Positions 39,966 to 49,053 of a stretch of DNA of 55,634 nt are shown piece by piece (positions within the stretch are counted from its first letter, which is position 1; the number at the start of each line of letters is the position of its first letter). Source of the DNA: Candidatus Dormiibacterota bacterium (GTDB lineage: Bacteria; Chloroflexota; Dormibacteria; Dormibacterales; Dormibacteraceae). The position numbers and the translations under genes were made by a program. The notes beneath the pieces are model-generated. The model ran no database searches. It had not been told where the DNA came from and saw nothing but the letters and a program-made list of their open reading frames with translations. The stretch is from the NCBI GenBank assembly GCA_955652835.1, contig CATPBO010000038.1, forward strand, positions 1 to 55,634, written 5' to 3'.

Positions 39966-40978
39966 GACTTTTGCGACAGGCCAACAATCTCAAGGTCAGC
40001 GGCATCGTCGTGCTCTTCGCGATCGCGCTGGCGCTGCCCGCTATCTCCCCCGACCCGGCAACAACCAACATCGCGGTGTTCACCATGATGTACATCGGCC
40101 TGGCCACCGCCTGGAACATCATGGGCGGCTACACCGGCTACATCTCGCTCGGCCACGCGGGTTTCTTTGGTTTCGGTTCCTACACCCTGGGCCTGCTCCT
40201 CGCACACCTCGGAATCAAGGCCGGATACACGCCATTTCTGTTCGTGCCGCTCGCCGGTCTCGCCACCGCCGTGCTCGCGCTCGCGATCGGATGGTTCGCT
40301 CTCCGCACGCGGGCGGCGACCTTTGTCATCGTGACCATCGCCTTCATGTTCATGCTGCAGCTGCTCGCGGAAAACCTCGTGGGCTTGACTGGAGGTGGCG
40401 GAGGTCTGAGCTTTCCGGTGCCGCCTTGGGGAGGTGACTACTTCAACACCCCGTACTACTACGCGATGCTCGCCCTCGCGACCCTCGGCCTTGCCATCTC
40501 GTGGCGGATTCGCCGCTCGAAGTTCGGCCTCGGCCTGCTCGCGATTCGCGACGACGAAGACAAGGCTCTCGCCGTGGGGGTCCCCACCCGCGCCTTCAAG
40601 CTGACCGCGTTCGTGGTGAGCGCGACTCTGGTCGGGATGATCGGCGGCGTGTACGGCTACTACGTGACCTACATCTATCCCCAGTTCGTTGTCGACCCGC
40701 TGATCGGCATCTCCATGGTGTTGATGGTCTTTCTCGGCGGGCTCGGCACTATCAGCGGACCGGTTCTGGGAGCTCTCATCCTGGAACCGGCGCAGCTCTG
40801 GCTTGCTTACAACTTCGGGGCGAGCCGGCTTTACCTGGTTATGTACGCCGCGGTCTTCCTTGGCGTGATCCTGCTGCTGCCTCGCGGCATCGTTCCTTCG
40901 CTGGTGGAGCTGGTCGAGCGATGGAGGGCTCGCACCGGGCCTTCGGCGTCCGCGCCATCCAAGGCGGTGGCGCCGTGA
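39962..40978 (+). CDS. livM: Branched-chain amino acid ABC transporter permease, LivM type (second system)
   Basis: The GTG in the livH stop gives 338 residues. The frame is open upstream but that region encodes livH. The LivM motifs are present: TMMYIGLATAWNIMGGYTGY, ISLGHAGFFGFGSYTLGLLL, RRSKFGLGLLAIRDDEDKAL, VGVPTRAFKLTAFVVSATLV and GGLGTISGPVLGALILEPAQ. The C-terminus is Ala/Pro rich. It is the second half of the channel and is coupled by overlap to both neighbours. Confidence 0.9.
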   Translation: MRLLRQANNLKVSGIVVLFAIALALPAISPDPATTNIAVFTMMYIGLATAWNIMGGYTGYISLGHAGFFGFGSYTLGLLLAHLGIKAGYTPFLFVPLAGLATAVLALAIGWFALRTRAATFVIVTIAFMFMLQLLAENLVGLTGGGGGLSFPVPPWGGDYFNTPYYYAMLALATLGLAISWRIRRSKFGLGLLAIRDDEDKALAVGVPTRAFKLTAFVVSATLVGMIGGVYGYYVTYIYPQFVVDPLIGISMVLMVFLGGLGTISGPVLGALILEPAQLWLAYNFGASRLYLVMYAAVFLGVILLLPRGIVPSLVELVERWRARTGPSASAPSKAVAP

Positions 40979-41706
40979 GCCTGCTTCAGATCGACAACCT
41001 GTCCAAGCGCTTCGGGGGCGTGGTCGCCGTCGACGACTGCTCTCTGGCGGTCGCGCCGGGAAGCATCACCGGCCTGATCGGACCCAATGGTTCAGGCAAG
41101 ACTACCGTCTTCAACCTCGTCACGGGTTTCATCCGCAAGGACACGGGAAGCGTGTCCTTTAATTCGAAGTCGATCGACGGTCTCGGACCAGACCGAATCT
41201 ACGGACTCGGCATCGGCCGCACATTTCAGCTGGCCCGCATCTTTCCCCGCCTCACCGCAGTGGAGAACATGCTCGTGCCCGTGCGGCGCAAGGGCTTGCG
41301 CGCGCTGTTCTCACGCGCCGACTGGGGTCACGAGAAGGCCCGCGCCATGGAGATGCTCGAGTTCCTGGAGATTTCGCACGTCGCCAATAGTCTCGGCGGC
41401 GCGCTGTCGTACGGGCAGCGGAAGCTGCTCGAGCTCGGCGCCGTGATGATGGCCGAGCCTCAGCTCGTCCTGCTCGACGAGCCGGCCGGTGGCGTCAACC
41501 CCGCGTTGCTCGAGCGCATCGGCGACCGCATCCGCCGCTTGAACGACCGCGGGATCACGTTCCTGCTGGTCGAGCACAACATGAGCTTTGTGATGAACCT
41601 GTGCTCTGAGGTCGTCGTTCTCTACCGAGGACGGCCCATAGCCACGGGCGCGCCGGAAGCCGTGCGCAAGGACCCGACTGTGCTTGACGCCTACCTGGGA
41701 GCCTGA
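40975..41706 (+). CDS. livG: Branched-chain amino acid ABC transporter ATP-binding protein, LivG type (second system)
   Basis: The GTG at 40975 overlaps the LivM stop and gives 243 residues. Walker A is GPNGSGKTT, the LivG Q-loop is RTFQLARIFPRLTAVENMLV, the variant signature is LSYGQRKLLELG, Walker B is LVLLDEPAGGVNP and the H-loop is LLVEHNMSFVMNLC. The signature has LSYGQ instead of LSGGQ, a common LivG substitution. It forms a heterodimer with the next gene, which starts 2 bp after this stop. Confidence 0.9.
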   Translation: MSLLQIDNLSKRFGGVVAVDDCSLAVAPGSITGLIGPNGSGKTTVFNLVTGFIRKDTGSVSFNSKSIDGLGPDRIYGLGIGRTFQLARIFPRLTAVENMLVPVRRKGLRALFSRADWGHEKARAMEMLEFLEISHVANSLGGALSYGQRKLLELGAVMMAEPQLVLLDEPAGGVNPALLERIGDRIRRLNDRGITFLLVEHNMSFVMNLCSEVVVLYRGRPIATGAPEAVRKDPTVLDAYLGA

Positions 41707-41707
41707 C

Positions 41708-42427
41708 GTGGGGGCCTTCCTGGAGCTGGTAGGGGTTCGGGCGGGGTATGGCGGAGGCGACATCCTCCAGGGTCTAGATCTGAGCGTCGAGGAAGGAAGC
41801 CTCACGTGCATCGTGGGACCTAACGGCGCCGGCAAATCCACCGTACTGCGCGTCGTCAGCGGGCTTCTCCGACCGACGGCGGGCACGGTTCAATTTCGGG
41901 GCGAGTCGCTCGCCGGCCGGAGTCCGCGGGCGATTCTCGGACGGGGGATAGTCCAGGTGCCGCAAGAGCGGAGCCTGTTTCCGACCATGACCGTCTGGGA
42001 GAACGTCCGCCTCGGGGCCTTCACCGTCCACGATCGCAGCCTTGTCGCGAAACGGATGGCGGCCGTGTGCGAGACCTTTCCGATCGTCGCCGAGCGCCGC
42101 CACGAACCCGCCGCCTCGCTTTCCGGAGGCCAGCAGAAGATCGTGGAGTTCGCACGCGCCCTCATGCTCGACCCGTCGCTGCTGATCCTCGACGAGCCCT
42201 CGATGGGCCTCGACCCAAAGACCCGTTCCCTGGTTTTCAACACCGTGAGAGACATGAACAAGGCCGGCCGCACCCTGCTTCTCGTCGAACAGAACGCGCG
42301 CTCCGGGCTCGGGATCGCCACGCATGGTGTCGTCATGGAGACCGGCCGGGTGCGGCTTCAGGGACCTGGCCAGGAAGTGCTCGACAACCCGGAGATCGGG
42401 CGCCTCTACCTTGGGGCGACCGCATGA
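41708..42427 (+). CDS. livF: Branched-chain amino acid ABC transporter ATP-binding protein, LivF type (second system)
   Basis: The GTG at 41708, directly after the LivG stop, gives 239 residues starting LELVGVRAGYGGGDILQGLD, the LivF N-terminus. Walker A is GPNGAGKST, the Q-loop is IVQVPQERSLFPTMTVWENV, the signature is LSGGQQKIVEFARALM, Walker B is LLILDEPSMGLDP and the switch region is LLVEQNARSGL. It overlaps the following oxidoreductase gene by 4 bp, so the importer and catabolic genes are translated together. Confidence 0.9.
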   Translation: MGAFLELVGVRAGYGGGDILQGLDLSVEEGSLTCIVGPNGAGKSTVLRVVSGLLRPTAGTVQFRGESLAGRSPRAILGRGIVQVPQERSLFPTMTVWENVRLGAFTVHDRSLVAKRMAAVCETFPIVAERRHEPAASLSGGQQKIVEFARALMLDPSLLILDEPSMGLDPKTRSLVFNTVRDMNKAGRTLLLVEQNARSGLGIATHGVVMETGRVRLQGPGQEVLDNPEIGRLYLGATA

Positions 42428-44016
42428 GCGGGTACGACATCATCTTTGCGGGAGCTGGACACAACAACCTGGTCACGGCCGCCTATGCGGCGAAAGCCGG
42501 CTTTCGCGTCCTGGTGCTCGAAGGCGCGGCGCGCATCGGCGGAAACACAACCTGCGAAGAGCTGACCCTGCCCGGCTACGTTCACGACCCCTGCGCCACG
42601 GCGCACAACCTGATCCAGAGCAACCCGCTGATGCGCAACAACGAGCTGGATCTGGATCGATATGGGCTCACCTACCTCTCTCCCGACCCGGTGTTCACGA
42701 TGCCCTTCCTGGACGGAGCGTCAATCACGATGTGGCGCGACCTGGATCGCACCTGCGCCGAGCTGGCCCGCTTCTCGCCGCCAGACGCCAAGGCGTACCG
42801 CGAGCTGCTCGCGGACTGGGACGTGATGGCGCCGGTGGTCAACGCGGAGCGGGCCATGCCGCCTCAACCACCCAACGAGGTCGATGCGCTGACGCGGCAG
42901 AGCGCGCTGGGCGACGAGATGCTCACCATCCGGCGCGCCACCGCGCTCGACATCATCAAGCAGCGATTCCGCGAGGATCACGTGCGCGCCTTCTTCGCCT
43001 GGATCGCGTTCATGACCCTCCATCCGCTTGACGAATCGGAGACGGGACTCATGGCTTTCTCGCTCGTCGCCGGTCGCCAGCGTTTCAGCTGGATCGTGCC
43101 CGAGGGCGGCTCCATCCAGCTGCCGATGGCGCTCGCGCGCATCATCGACGAGCACGGCGGCACGATCCTGACCTCGAAACCGATCGTGCGTATCGATGTC
43201 GAAAACGGACATGCGACAGCCGTGGAGACATCAGACGGTGCGAGGTACCAGGCAGGCAAGGCCATCGTGTCAACAATCCACGTCAAGCACCTTGGCGGCC
43301 TGGTCGGCGAGGAGCACCTGCCCGACGCGTATCGCGCCGGCGTCGCGCGATGGGAGCCAAATCTCACGATGTTCGCGACGCACTACGCGACGAGCGAGGC
43401 TCCTCGATTCAACACCGAGCGGGGCGCCGAGCCCAGCGTCACGGTGGGTGCATTGGAGTCGCTCGAGGCTTACGACGCGATGTTGGCCGCCTACCGGTCC
43501 GGCCGCATCGACCTGAAGGAACCGGTTTTTCTGGCGCTGACGCCCACTGTGATCGACCCCTCGAGAGCGCCGGCTGGCAGGCACACGTTCAAGCTCGTCA
43601 GCTTTCTGCCGTACGAGCTGGCAGAGGGCCCGGAGCATTGGGACCAGGTCAAGGGTGAGGTGTCGAACGTGCTGTTCGATCGGTTTGCCCGCCTGTCTCC
43701 AAACCTCTCGAAGAGCATCGTCCTCGCCGAGCATGTCAACAGCCCGCTCGACCTCGAGCGCCGCAACCCGGCCAACTGGCGCGGCTCATGCCATGGTGGC
43801 GCCAACTCCCCCGAGCAGAGCGGGTACTTCCGGCCGGTCGAAGGTTGGTCCTCGTACCGAACCCCGGTCGCCGGCCTGTACCAGAACGGCGCTTGCACCC
43901 ACCCCGGCGGTTCCGTCTCGGGCCTACCCGGCCGCAACTGTGCCGGCATCCTCCTGCAAGACCTTGGTTCGAGCCTGCAAGAAGCCATCGCACGCAAAGA
44001 CACGGCCAAGCCGTGA
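42424..44016 (+). CDS. FAD-dependent oxidoreductase of the phytoene desaturase/COG1233 family
   Basis: The ATG in the LivF stop gives 530 residues. The N-terminus is YDIIFAGAGHNNLVTAAYAA, a GxGxxN dinucleotide-binding motif as in COG1233 proteins, then VLVLEGAARIGGNTTCEELT and PGYVHDPCATAHNLI. The C-terminal FAD-binding region is PVAGLYQNGACTHPGGSVSG followed by LPGRNCAGILLQDLG, typical of PYROXD2/CrtI-like enzymes. There is no carotenoid gene in the window, so oxidation of an imported small molecule is more likely. It is in an importer operon ahead of a hydrolase, an M24-fold protein and an aminotransferase. Confidence 0.85.
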   Translation: MSGYDIIFAGAGHNNLVTAAYAAKAGFRVLVLEGAARIGGNTTCEELTLPGYVHDPCATAHNLIQSNPLMRNNELDLDRYGLTYLSPDPVFTMPFLDGASITMWRDLDRTCAELARFSPPDAKAYRELLADWDVMAPVVNAERAMPPQPPNEVDALTRQSALGDEMLTIRRATALDIIKQRFREDHVRAFFAWIAFMTLHPLDESETGLMAFSLVAGRQRFSWIVPEGGSIQLPMALARIIDEHGGTILTSKPIVRIDVENGHATAVETSDGARYQAGKAIVSTIHVKHLGGLVGEEHLPDAYRAGVARWEPNLTMFATHYATSEAPRFNTERGAEPSVTVGALESLEAYDAMLAAYRSGRIDLKEPVFLALTPTVIDPSRAPAGRHTFKLVSFLPYELAEGPEHWDQVKGEVSNVLFDRFARLSPNLSKSIVLAEHVNSPLDLERRNPANWRGSCHGGANSPEQSGYFRPVEGWSSYRTPVAGLYQNGACTHPGGSVSGLPGRNCAGILLQDLGSSLQEAIARKDTAKP

Positions 44017-45086
44017 CTGCGCAGGCGGCCGCAAATCGTGTTCAGGTTGCAGCCCACCATTGGCGGCCACGATTCATCGCCAACGGCGTCGATGTCAACG
44101 ACTTCGACGAGACGGTCGCGAGAACCACGGAGTGGAAGGATTGGGCGCCCAACTGGCGGACCGTCGGCGAGATGCATGAGGCGCTGGGTCGCGAAGCTAA
44201 GGAGCGCGGGCGTGACCTGACCGCGGCCCGGGCTTTTCAGCGAGCCGGGTGGTGCTACCACCTGGGCAAGTTCCTGTGGTTCGAAGACCTCGGGGTCCAC
44301 GCTGAGCTGCGTGACCGCTCGGTATCCGTCTACCGCGAGGCTCTCCCCCACCTGGATCCACCGGCGGAACGCCTCGAGATTCCCTTCGAAGGCCGGTTCA
44401 TCCCTGGCAACCTGCGGCGGCCGAGGGCAGCTGGCCGCTCGCCGTTGGTCCTACTCGTCCCGGGCCTCGACTCCTCGAAGGAGGAGCTCTTCACCATCGA
44501 GGACGACTTCCTAACGCGCGGGATGGCGACCCTGACCATCGACGGTCCGGGCCAGTCGGAGAACTCGGTTCACTTCGCGATGCGACCCAACTGGGAAACG
44601 GTCATCACGCCTCTTCTCGACGAGCTCGCGCGCGGGGACCTCGGCGTAGACCTGGATCGTGTCGGCTTCATGGGCATCAGCATGGGTGCGATCTACGGCG
44701 CTAGGGCGGCTGCTCGCGAGCGCCGGCTCCGTGCGCTTGTAGCGCTGGCCGGACCCTACAACCTCGGCGAGTGCTGGGACGCCCTGAACCCGCTCACCAA
44801 GAGCGGCTACGTCTTCTACACGAAGTCGGCGGACGAAGCCGAGGCCAAGCGCAAGGCGTACACGCTCAACCTGGAGGGAGTGCTCGGCCAGGTCACTCAG
44901 CCCATGCTGGTCATCCACGGCGCGAAGGACCGGCTCTTTCCGCCGGCACAGGCTGAGCGCATCGCTCGCGAGGCGGGCAACGCCACGCTGGTTATGTACC
45001 CGGATGGCAACCACGTCTGCAACAACATCGCCTACAAATACCGGCCGCTCATGGCCGACTGGCTGGCCGAACGCCTGGGTGAGTGA
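44013..45086 (+). CDS. Alpha/beta hydrolase, FrsA / 2,6-dihydropseudooxynicotine hydrolase-like
   Basis: The GTG in the previous stop gives 357 residues. A helical N-terminal lid of about 130 residues (RAFQRAGWCYHLGKFLWFED) precedes an alpha/beta-hydrolase core. The core has LVLLVPGLDSSKEELFTIED, the nucleophile elbow GISMGAIYG (Ser), VIHGAKDRLFPPAQAERIAR (Asp) and YPDGNHVCNN (His), so the Ser-Asp-His triad is complete. This long-lid form is known from C-C bond hydrolases such as 2,6-dihydropseudooxynicotine hydrolase and from FrsA-like esterases. It could cleave the product of the preceding flavoenzyme; the substrate is unknown. It overlaps the next gene by 8 bp. Confidence 0.82.
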   Translation: MTAQAAANRVQVAAHHWRPRFIANGVDVNDFDETVARTTEWKDWAPNWRTVGEMHEALGREAKERGRDLTAARAFQRAGWCYHLGKFLWFEDLGVHAELRDRSVSVYREALPHLDPPAERLEIPFEGRFIPGNLRRPRAAGRSPLVLLVPGLDSSKEELFTIEDDFLTRGMATLTIDGPGQSENSVHFAMRPNWETVITPLLDELARGDLGVDLDRVGFMGISMGAIYGARAAARERRLRALVALAGPYNLGECWDALNPLTKSGYVFYTKSADEAEAKRKAYTLNLEGVLGQVTQPMLVIHGAKDRLFPPAQAERIAREAGNATLVMYPDGNHVCNNIAYKYRPLMADWLAERLGE

Positions 45087-46236
45087 CGACGCCGCATACC
45101 CGCGTTTTTCGCATGCGGAGTTCGCGAGACGTCATGCATCGATCCGACAGATCATGGAATCGAGCTCCCTTCAAGCGGTCCTGATCTTCGGGAATCGTGC
45201 GGCGCACAATGAGATCCAGTACCTGACCAACTTCGCTGTCGCCTTCGAAGGCACGCTGCTGTTCCCTGCCAAAGACGAGATGGTCCTGTGGGTGAACTAC
45301 GTCAACCATCAGGAGACAGCTCGCGCGGTTTCGATCGTGGACGACATTCGATGGGGCGGGGACGATGTTGCTGAAACGGCCGCCGCCGAGCTCAATCTGC
45401 GCGGCCTCGACTCGGCGCGGATTGGGCTGGCTGGTCCCCTCACTCATTTGCGATGGCTGGCTTTGCGCCGCCTCTGCCCAGAGGCCGAGCTGGTCGACAT
45501 CCAGCCGATGCTCGCGCGGCAGCGCCTGGTCAAGAGCGACGAGGAGATCGCCTGGGCCCGGCGCGGCGCGGAGCTCAGCGACCTCGCCATCGCCGCGCTG
45601 GCGAGGGACGCGCGGCCAGGCCTAACCGAACACGACCTTGCGGCGATCGTGCAGGCGGCTTACTACCCGTTCGGCGGGCGCACCCACATCCACTACATCG
45701 GCGCGACGCCGATGCGCGCGCCGGCGCTGTGCGCGCCGGCCCAGATCCAGTCGTCGCGGCGCCTGGTCGCGGGCGACGTGATCCTGACTGAGCTCAGTGC
45801 GATGCACCACGGGTATTGGGGCCAGGTCCTGAGGTGCTTTGCCGTGGCAGGCGATCCGACCCCCGAATTCCTCCGCATGCACGAAGTTGCCGAGGCGGTT
45901 TTCAGCGCTCTTGCCGGCGAGCTGCGCGACGGCACCACGTCTGATGAGCTCCTTGACATCGCCGAGGGCATCCATCAAGCGGGCTACACGATCTACGACG
46001 ACCTCGTCCACATGGCGGTGGGCGGCGTCTACGCGCCGTACCTGCGCACGCGGCGCACCACCGAGGACATGGCCCCCGCTTTCACCTACCGCAAGAACAT
46101 GCTCGTCGTGCTGCAGCCGAATGTCGTCACCGAGGACCGGCGCGCCGGTGTTCAAGTGGGAGAGATGGTGCGAGTGACCACGAGTGGCGTGGAGAGGCTG
46201 CATCGACTGCCGCTCGAGTTCATCCGGTGCGGCTGA
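45079..46236 (+). CDS. M24-fold (creatinase/aminopeptidase P-like) protein lacking metal ligands
   Basis: The start GTG 45079 overlaps the hydrolase stop and gives 385 residues. The N-terminal creatinase domain has ASIRQIMESSSLQAVLIFGN and WVNYVNHQETARAVSIVDDI. The pita-bread domain has LVKSDEEIAWARRGAELSDL and FGGRTHIHYIG. Where metallo-aminopeptidases have a first Asp (LDxG) and second Asp, this protein has ILTELSAMHHGYWGQVLRCF, with Glu and Gln. Where they have HxIG it has VHMAVGGVYAP. The two-metal site is therefore mostly gone, as in creatinase, which hydrolyses a C-N bond without metal. A hydrolytic role on an imported amidine or amide compound is an inference. Confidence 0.78.
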   Translation: MSDDAAYPRFSHAEFARRHASIRQIMESSSLQAVLIFGNRAAHNEIQYLTNFAVAFEGTLLFPAKDEMVLWVNYVNHQETARAVSIVDDIRWGGDDVAETAAAELNLRGLDSARIGLAGPLTHLRWLALRRLCPEAELVDIQPMLARQRLVKSDEEIAWARRGAELSDLAIAALARDARPGLTEHDLAAIVQAAYYPFGGRTHIHYIGATPMRAPALCAPAQIQSSRRLVAGDVILTELSAMHHGYWGQVLRCFAVAGDPTPEFLRMHEVAEAVFSALAGELRDGTTSDELLDIAEGIHQAGYTIYDDLVHMAVGGVYAPYLRTRRTTEDMAPAFTYRKNMLVVLQPNVVTEDRRAGVQVGEMVRVTTSGVERLHRLPLEFIRCG

Positions 46237-46263
46237 CACGATGACTGCGCCTATTCTTGCCAG

Positions 46264-47643
46264 GTGACAGGTAAACGGTTCTCCGCCGAGGAATCGAGCC
46301 GGCTATACGAGCTCGACCAGACCCACTGGCTCCACCCGCAAGGGGACCTGGGCGCGCCCGCGGGCACAATTCCGCAGCTCATCTTCGCCAGCGGAAGCGG
46401 CGCTACCCTGACCGACGCCGATGGCCGCGAATATATCGACGGCCTGGCGTCGCTGTGGAACGTGAACGTCGGCCACGGGCGTGCGGAGCTTGCCGAGGCT
46501 GCCGCCTCCCAGATGAAAAAGCTCGCGTTCAGCTCGGCGTACGGCGGGTTCAGCACCGCGCCGGCGATCGAGCTCGCTGCCAAGCTGGCTCAGCTGGCTC
46601 CGCGAGAGCTCGAGGTGACTTACTTCGCTTCGGGCGGCGCCGAGGCCAACGACACCGCCTATAAGATCGCGCGTCTCTACTGGAAGCTGCGGGGCGAGCC
46701 CGAGCGCGTGAACATCATCTCCAGGATTCGCGACTACCACGGTCTTACCTACGGCGCCACCAGCGCCACGGGCATGGCCAACTTCTGGAAGGGATTCGAG
46801 CCGCTTGCCCCGGGGTTCCTTCACGCGCCCGCACCTGACCCTTACCGATACTCCGGCGAGGGCTCCGCCGGCGCTGCGTATGCCAGGGCGTTGGAGGACG
46901 TGGTGTTGAAGGCGGGCCCGGGGACGGTCGCCGCCGTCGTCGCCGAGCCTGTGCAAGGTGCGGGAGGTGTGATCGTCCCGCCCGCGGACTACTTCCCGCA
47001 GCTGCGTCAGATCTGCAGCAAGCACGGGTTGCTCCTGATCGCGGACGAGGTGATCACAGGCTTCGGACGGACCGGGCGATGGTTCGCGCTGGAGCACTGG
47101 AACGTGCAGGCCGACATGTTGGTCTTCGCCAAAGGCGTGACCAGCGGGTATTTGCCGCTGTCAGGAGTGATGCTGACCCGCGCGGTTCACGACACGCTGA
47201 AAGAGGTGAAAGGGCCGTTCGCGCACGGATTTACTTACAGCGGCCACCCGACCGCCTGCGCGGTCGGACTCCGAAACCTGCAAATCCTCGAGGACGAGCA
47301 CCTGGTGGAGCGCGCAGCCGAGAAGGGCGCGTACCTTCAGCAGCGGCTCCAGGAGCTGCGCTCTCACGAGATCGTGGGTGATGTGCGCGGTCTGGGATTG
47401 CTCGCCGGTATCGAGCTGGTGCGCGACCGAAGGACGAAGGAGCCGCTCGACGCCTCCGCCGGCGCGGCTCGCCGCGTATGGCTGGCTGCTCTCGAAGAGG
47501 GCGTGATCGTTCGGCCGCTGGCAGGCGATGTGCTGGCCATGTCACCGCCGTTCGTGATCAGCGACAAGCAGATCGACCGCATGGTGGCGGTCCTGGACTC
47601 GGCGATCGCACGGGTAGAGAAGGAGCTCAAGGCGAGCGTGTAG
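46264..47643 (+). CDS. Class III pyridoxal-phosphate aminotransferase
   Basis: The GTG start gives 459 residues. The N-terminal TLTDADGREYIDGLASLWNV and VNVGHGRAELAEAAASQMKK are the class III opening. YFASGGAEANDTAYKIARLY binds the phosphate, ISRIRDYHGLTYGATSATGM contains the Tyr-His stacking pair, and LLIADEVITGFGRTGRWFAL carries the PLP-binding Asp. The Schiff-base Lys is in LVFAKGVTSGYLPLSGVML. This pattern is that of omega-amino-acid:pyruvate or beta-alanine/putrescine transaminases. As the last gene of the LacI-controlled importer run it would remove an amino group from the breakdown product. It starts 27 bp after the M24-fold gene. Confidence 0.9.
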   Translation: MTGKRFSAEESSRLYELDQTHWLHPQGDLGAPAGTIPQLIFASGSGATLTDADGREYIDGLASLWNVNVGHGRAELAEAAASQMKKLAFSSAYGGFSTAPAIELAAKLAQLAPRELEVTYFASGGAEANDTAYKIARLYWKLRGEPERVNIISRIRDYHGLTYGATSATGMANFWKGFEPLAPGFLHAPAPDPYRYSGEGSAGAAYARALEDVVLKAGPGTVAAVVAEPVQGAGGVIVPPADYFPQLRQICSKHGLLLIADEVITGFGRTGRWFALEHWNVQADMLVFAKGVTSGYLPLSGVMLTRAVHDTLKEVKGPFAHGFTYSGHPTACAVGLRNLQILEDEHLVERAAEKGAYLQQRLQELRSHEIVGDVRGLGLLAGIELVRDRRTKEPLDASAGAARRVWLAALEEGVIVRPLAGDVLAMSPPFVISDKQIDRMVAVLDSAIARVEKELKASV

Positions 47644-47646
47644 CGG

Positions 47647-49053
47647 CTAGGGGTTCGCGCCTCCAGAGGCTGGAGTGGTTTGACTCCCAGCGGAGGTGGC
47701 ACTGCGCCGAACCGATCGCACGCGGCCCAGGAACGTCGCGACCGAAACGGTGACGATGTCGTACTCGGTGAGCGTGGAGTACTGCTCCGGTGAGATTACC
47801 CATGCGCGCACATGGTCGCCCGTGCCCGGGTACACCGCCACATAGCACCGCACTCCACTGCCGCCCGGCAACTGGCGCAGGCGGATCGCCTCACCGGTTA
47901 CTTGCGTGGTGCCGACCGGACCCAGCACGGCAGCCAGCAGAAGCCAGAGCGCCAACATCACGGCGACCACGGCAGCGAGGTTGACCAGCAGGATTCCGAA
48001 GCTCAGGGCGCGACCCAGCAAATCCTGTTGAGCGGTGAAGCTTACGTGCAGCACGATTTTCGAGGTGAGCCAGAACCAGAAAAAACCGATGGCCCCCACA
48101 CGCAGGGCAAGCCATGCAGCCTGGCCAGGCGAATAGCCCCAGGCGGGCGGCCACGACGACCCAGGATAGGAAACCCTGACCTGGCGCCACTGGCCGCCGT
48201 ATCGCGTCCAGGCCCAGCGATCGCTTTCCGCGCCCATCGGTATCGCGCGAACCGCCGCCGTTGCCGCTCCGAGAGCGGCGCCGTAGGCGATGTAACGGTC
48301 CCGAACCGCGACCGCCGTCGGCGGCAGACCAGCGAAAAGCTCGTCGTCGTGAAGGTAGCGGCGCAGAGCCAGCCACCGCGCCTGCGAGGCGAGACCCGCC
48401 GGTGTGACCACCTGGGCGTCATCGGGGAACGCCCGGCTCATCACCAGGAAAGTGAGGCCGGACACCGCAATTGCGATGAACCATGGCAGGTCAAGGCTCT
48501 TCGCCGAGTCACCCGAGTAAGCGGCGAGCAGGAAGGCCGCCAGGCCGAGACCGCCCATCAGCGCCAGCGCACCGGGAGGCCAACGCGGTTTGCACAAGCC
48601 CGCGTGGTCCGCTTCATCAACGACCTTATGGTTGAAGTTCTTGATCCAACCGCGCGCCTCGTCGGCGGGACCGGCGGTCAGCGCCTTGGCAGGGACCACG
48701 CCGTCCACTGCCCTCCGGCGCAGGAGATCAAGGACCTGGACCTCGTATGGGGTCAAGCCGGACGCCGGTACATTCGAGAGACGGCAGGTGTATACGCCCG
48801 GCTGGGCCTCCTCGATCGTAACGACATGCCGCGCGGCCAGGTCGAGCAGCGTGGCGGGCAATGCGTCAGGCGTAAGGCGGCCTCCGTTGACCAGTAAGTT
48901 CGCGACCGCGGGAGTCTCCGGCCCCACGTCTGATGTGGCTGGAAGGGACGGCGGCGAGGGCGGGCGCCGGCTGATCGCAACCGCACCGGCAACGGCATAG
49001 AAGGAGGCGCTGCAAGCCAGGCTTGCTGCAAGGCCGAGGTCGGCAAGGGTCAT
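47647..49053 (-). CDS. DUF2207-like membrane protein
   Basis: The product has 468 residues. It has an N-terminal helix (ADLGLAASLACSASFYAVAG) and a soluble domain with ANLLVNGGRLTPDALPATLL and LAARHVVTIEE, the winged-helix-like part common in DUF2207. Pairs of helices follow around 185-230, and ALRVGAIGFFWFWLTSKIVL and GILLVNLAAVVAVMLALWLL come near 340-400. WLALRRYLHDDELFAGLPPT is the DUF2207 signature next to the second helix pair. The N-terminal extracellular domain of full-length DUF2207 proteins appears shortened. It is paired with LemA, as often seen, with a 4-bp overlap. Function unknown. Confidence 0.7.
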   Translation of the reverse strand: MTLADLGLAASLACSASFYAVAGAVAISRRPPSPPSLPATSDVGPETPAVANLLVNGGRLTPDALPATLLDLAARHVVTIEEAQPGVYTCRLSNVPASGLTPYEVQVLDLLRRRAVDGVVPAKALTAGPADEARGWIKNFNHKVVDEADHAGLCKPRWPPGALALMGGLGLAAFLLAAYSGDSAKSLDLPWFIAIAVSGLTFLVMSRAFPDDAQVVTPAGLASQARWLALRRYLHDDELFAGLPPTAVAVRDRYIAYGAALGAATAAVRAIPMGAESDRWAWTRYGGQWRQVRVSYPGSSWPPAWGYSPGQAAWLALRVGAIGFFWFWLTSKIVLHVSFTAQQDLLGRALSFGILLVNLAAVVAVMLALWLLLAAVLGPVGTTQVTGEAIRLRQLPGGSGVRCYVAVYPGTGDHVRAWVISPEQYSTLTEYDIVTVSVATFLGRVRSVRRSATSAGSQTTPASGGANP

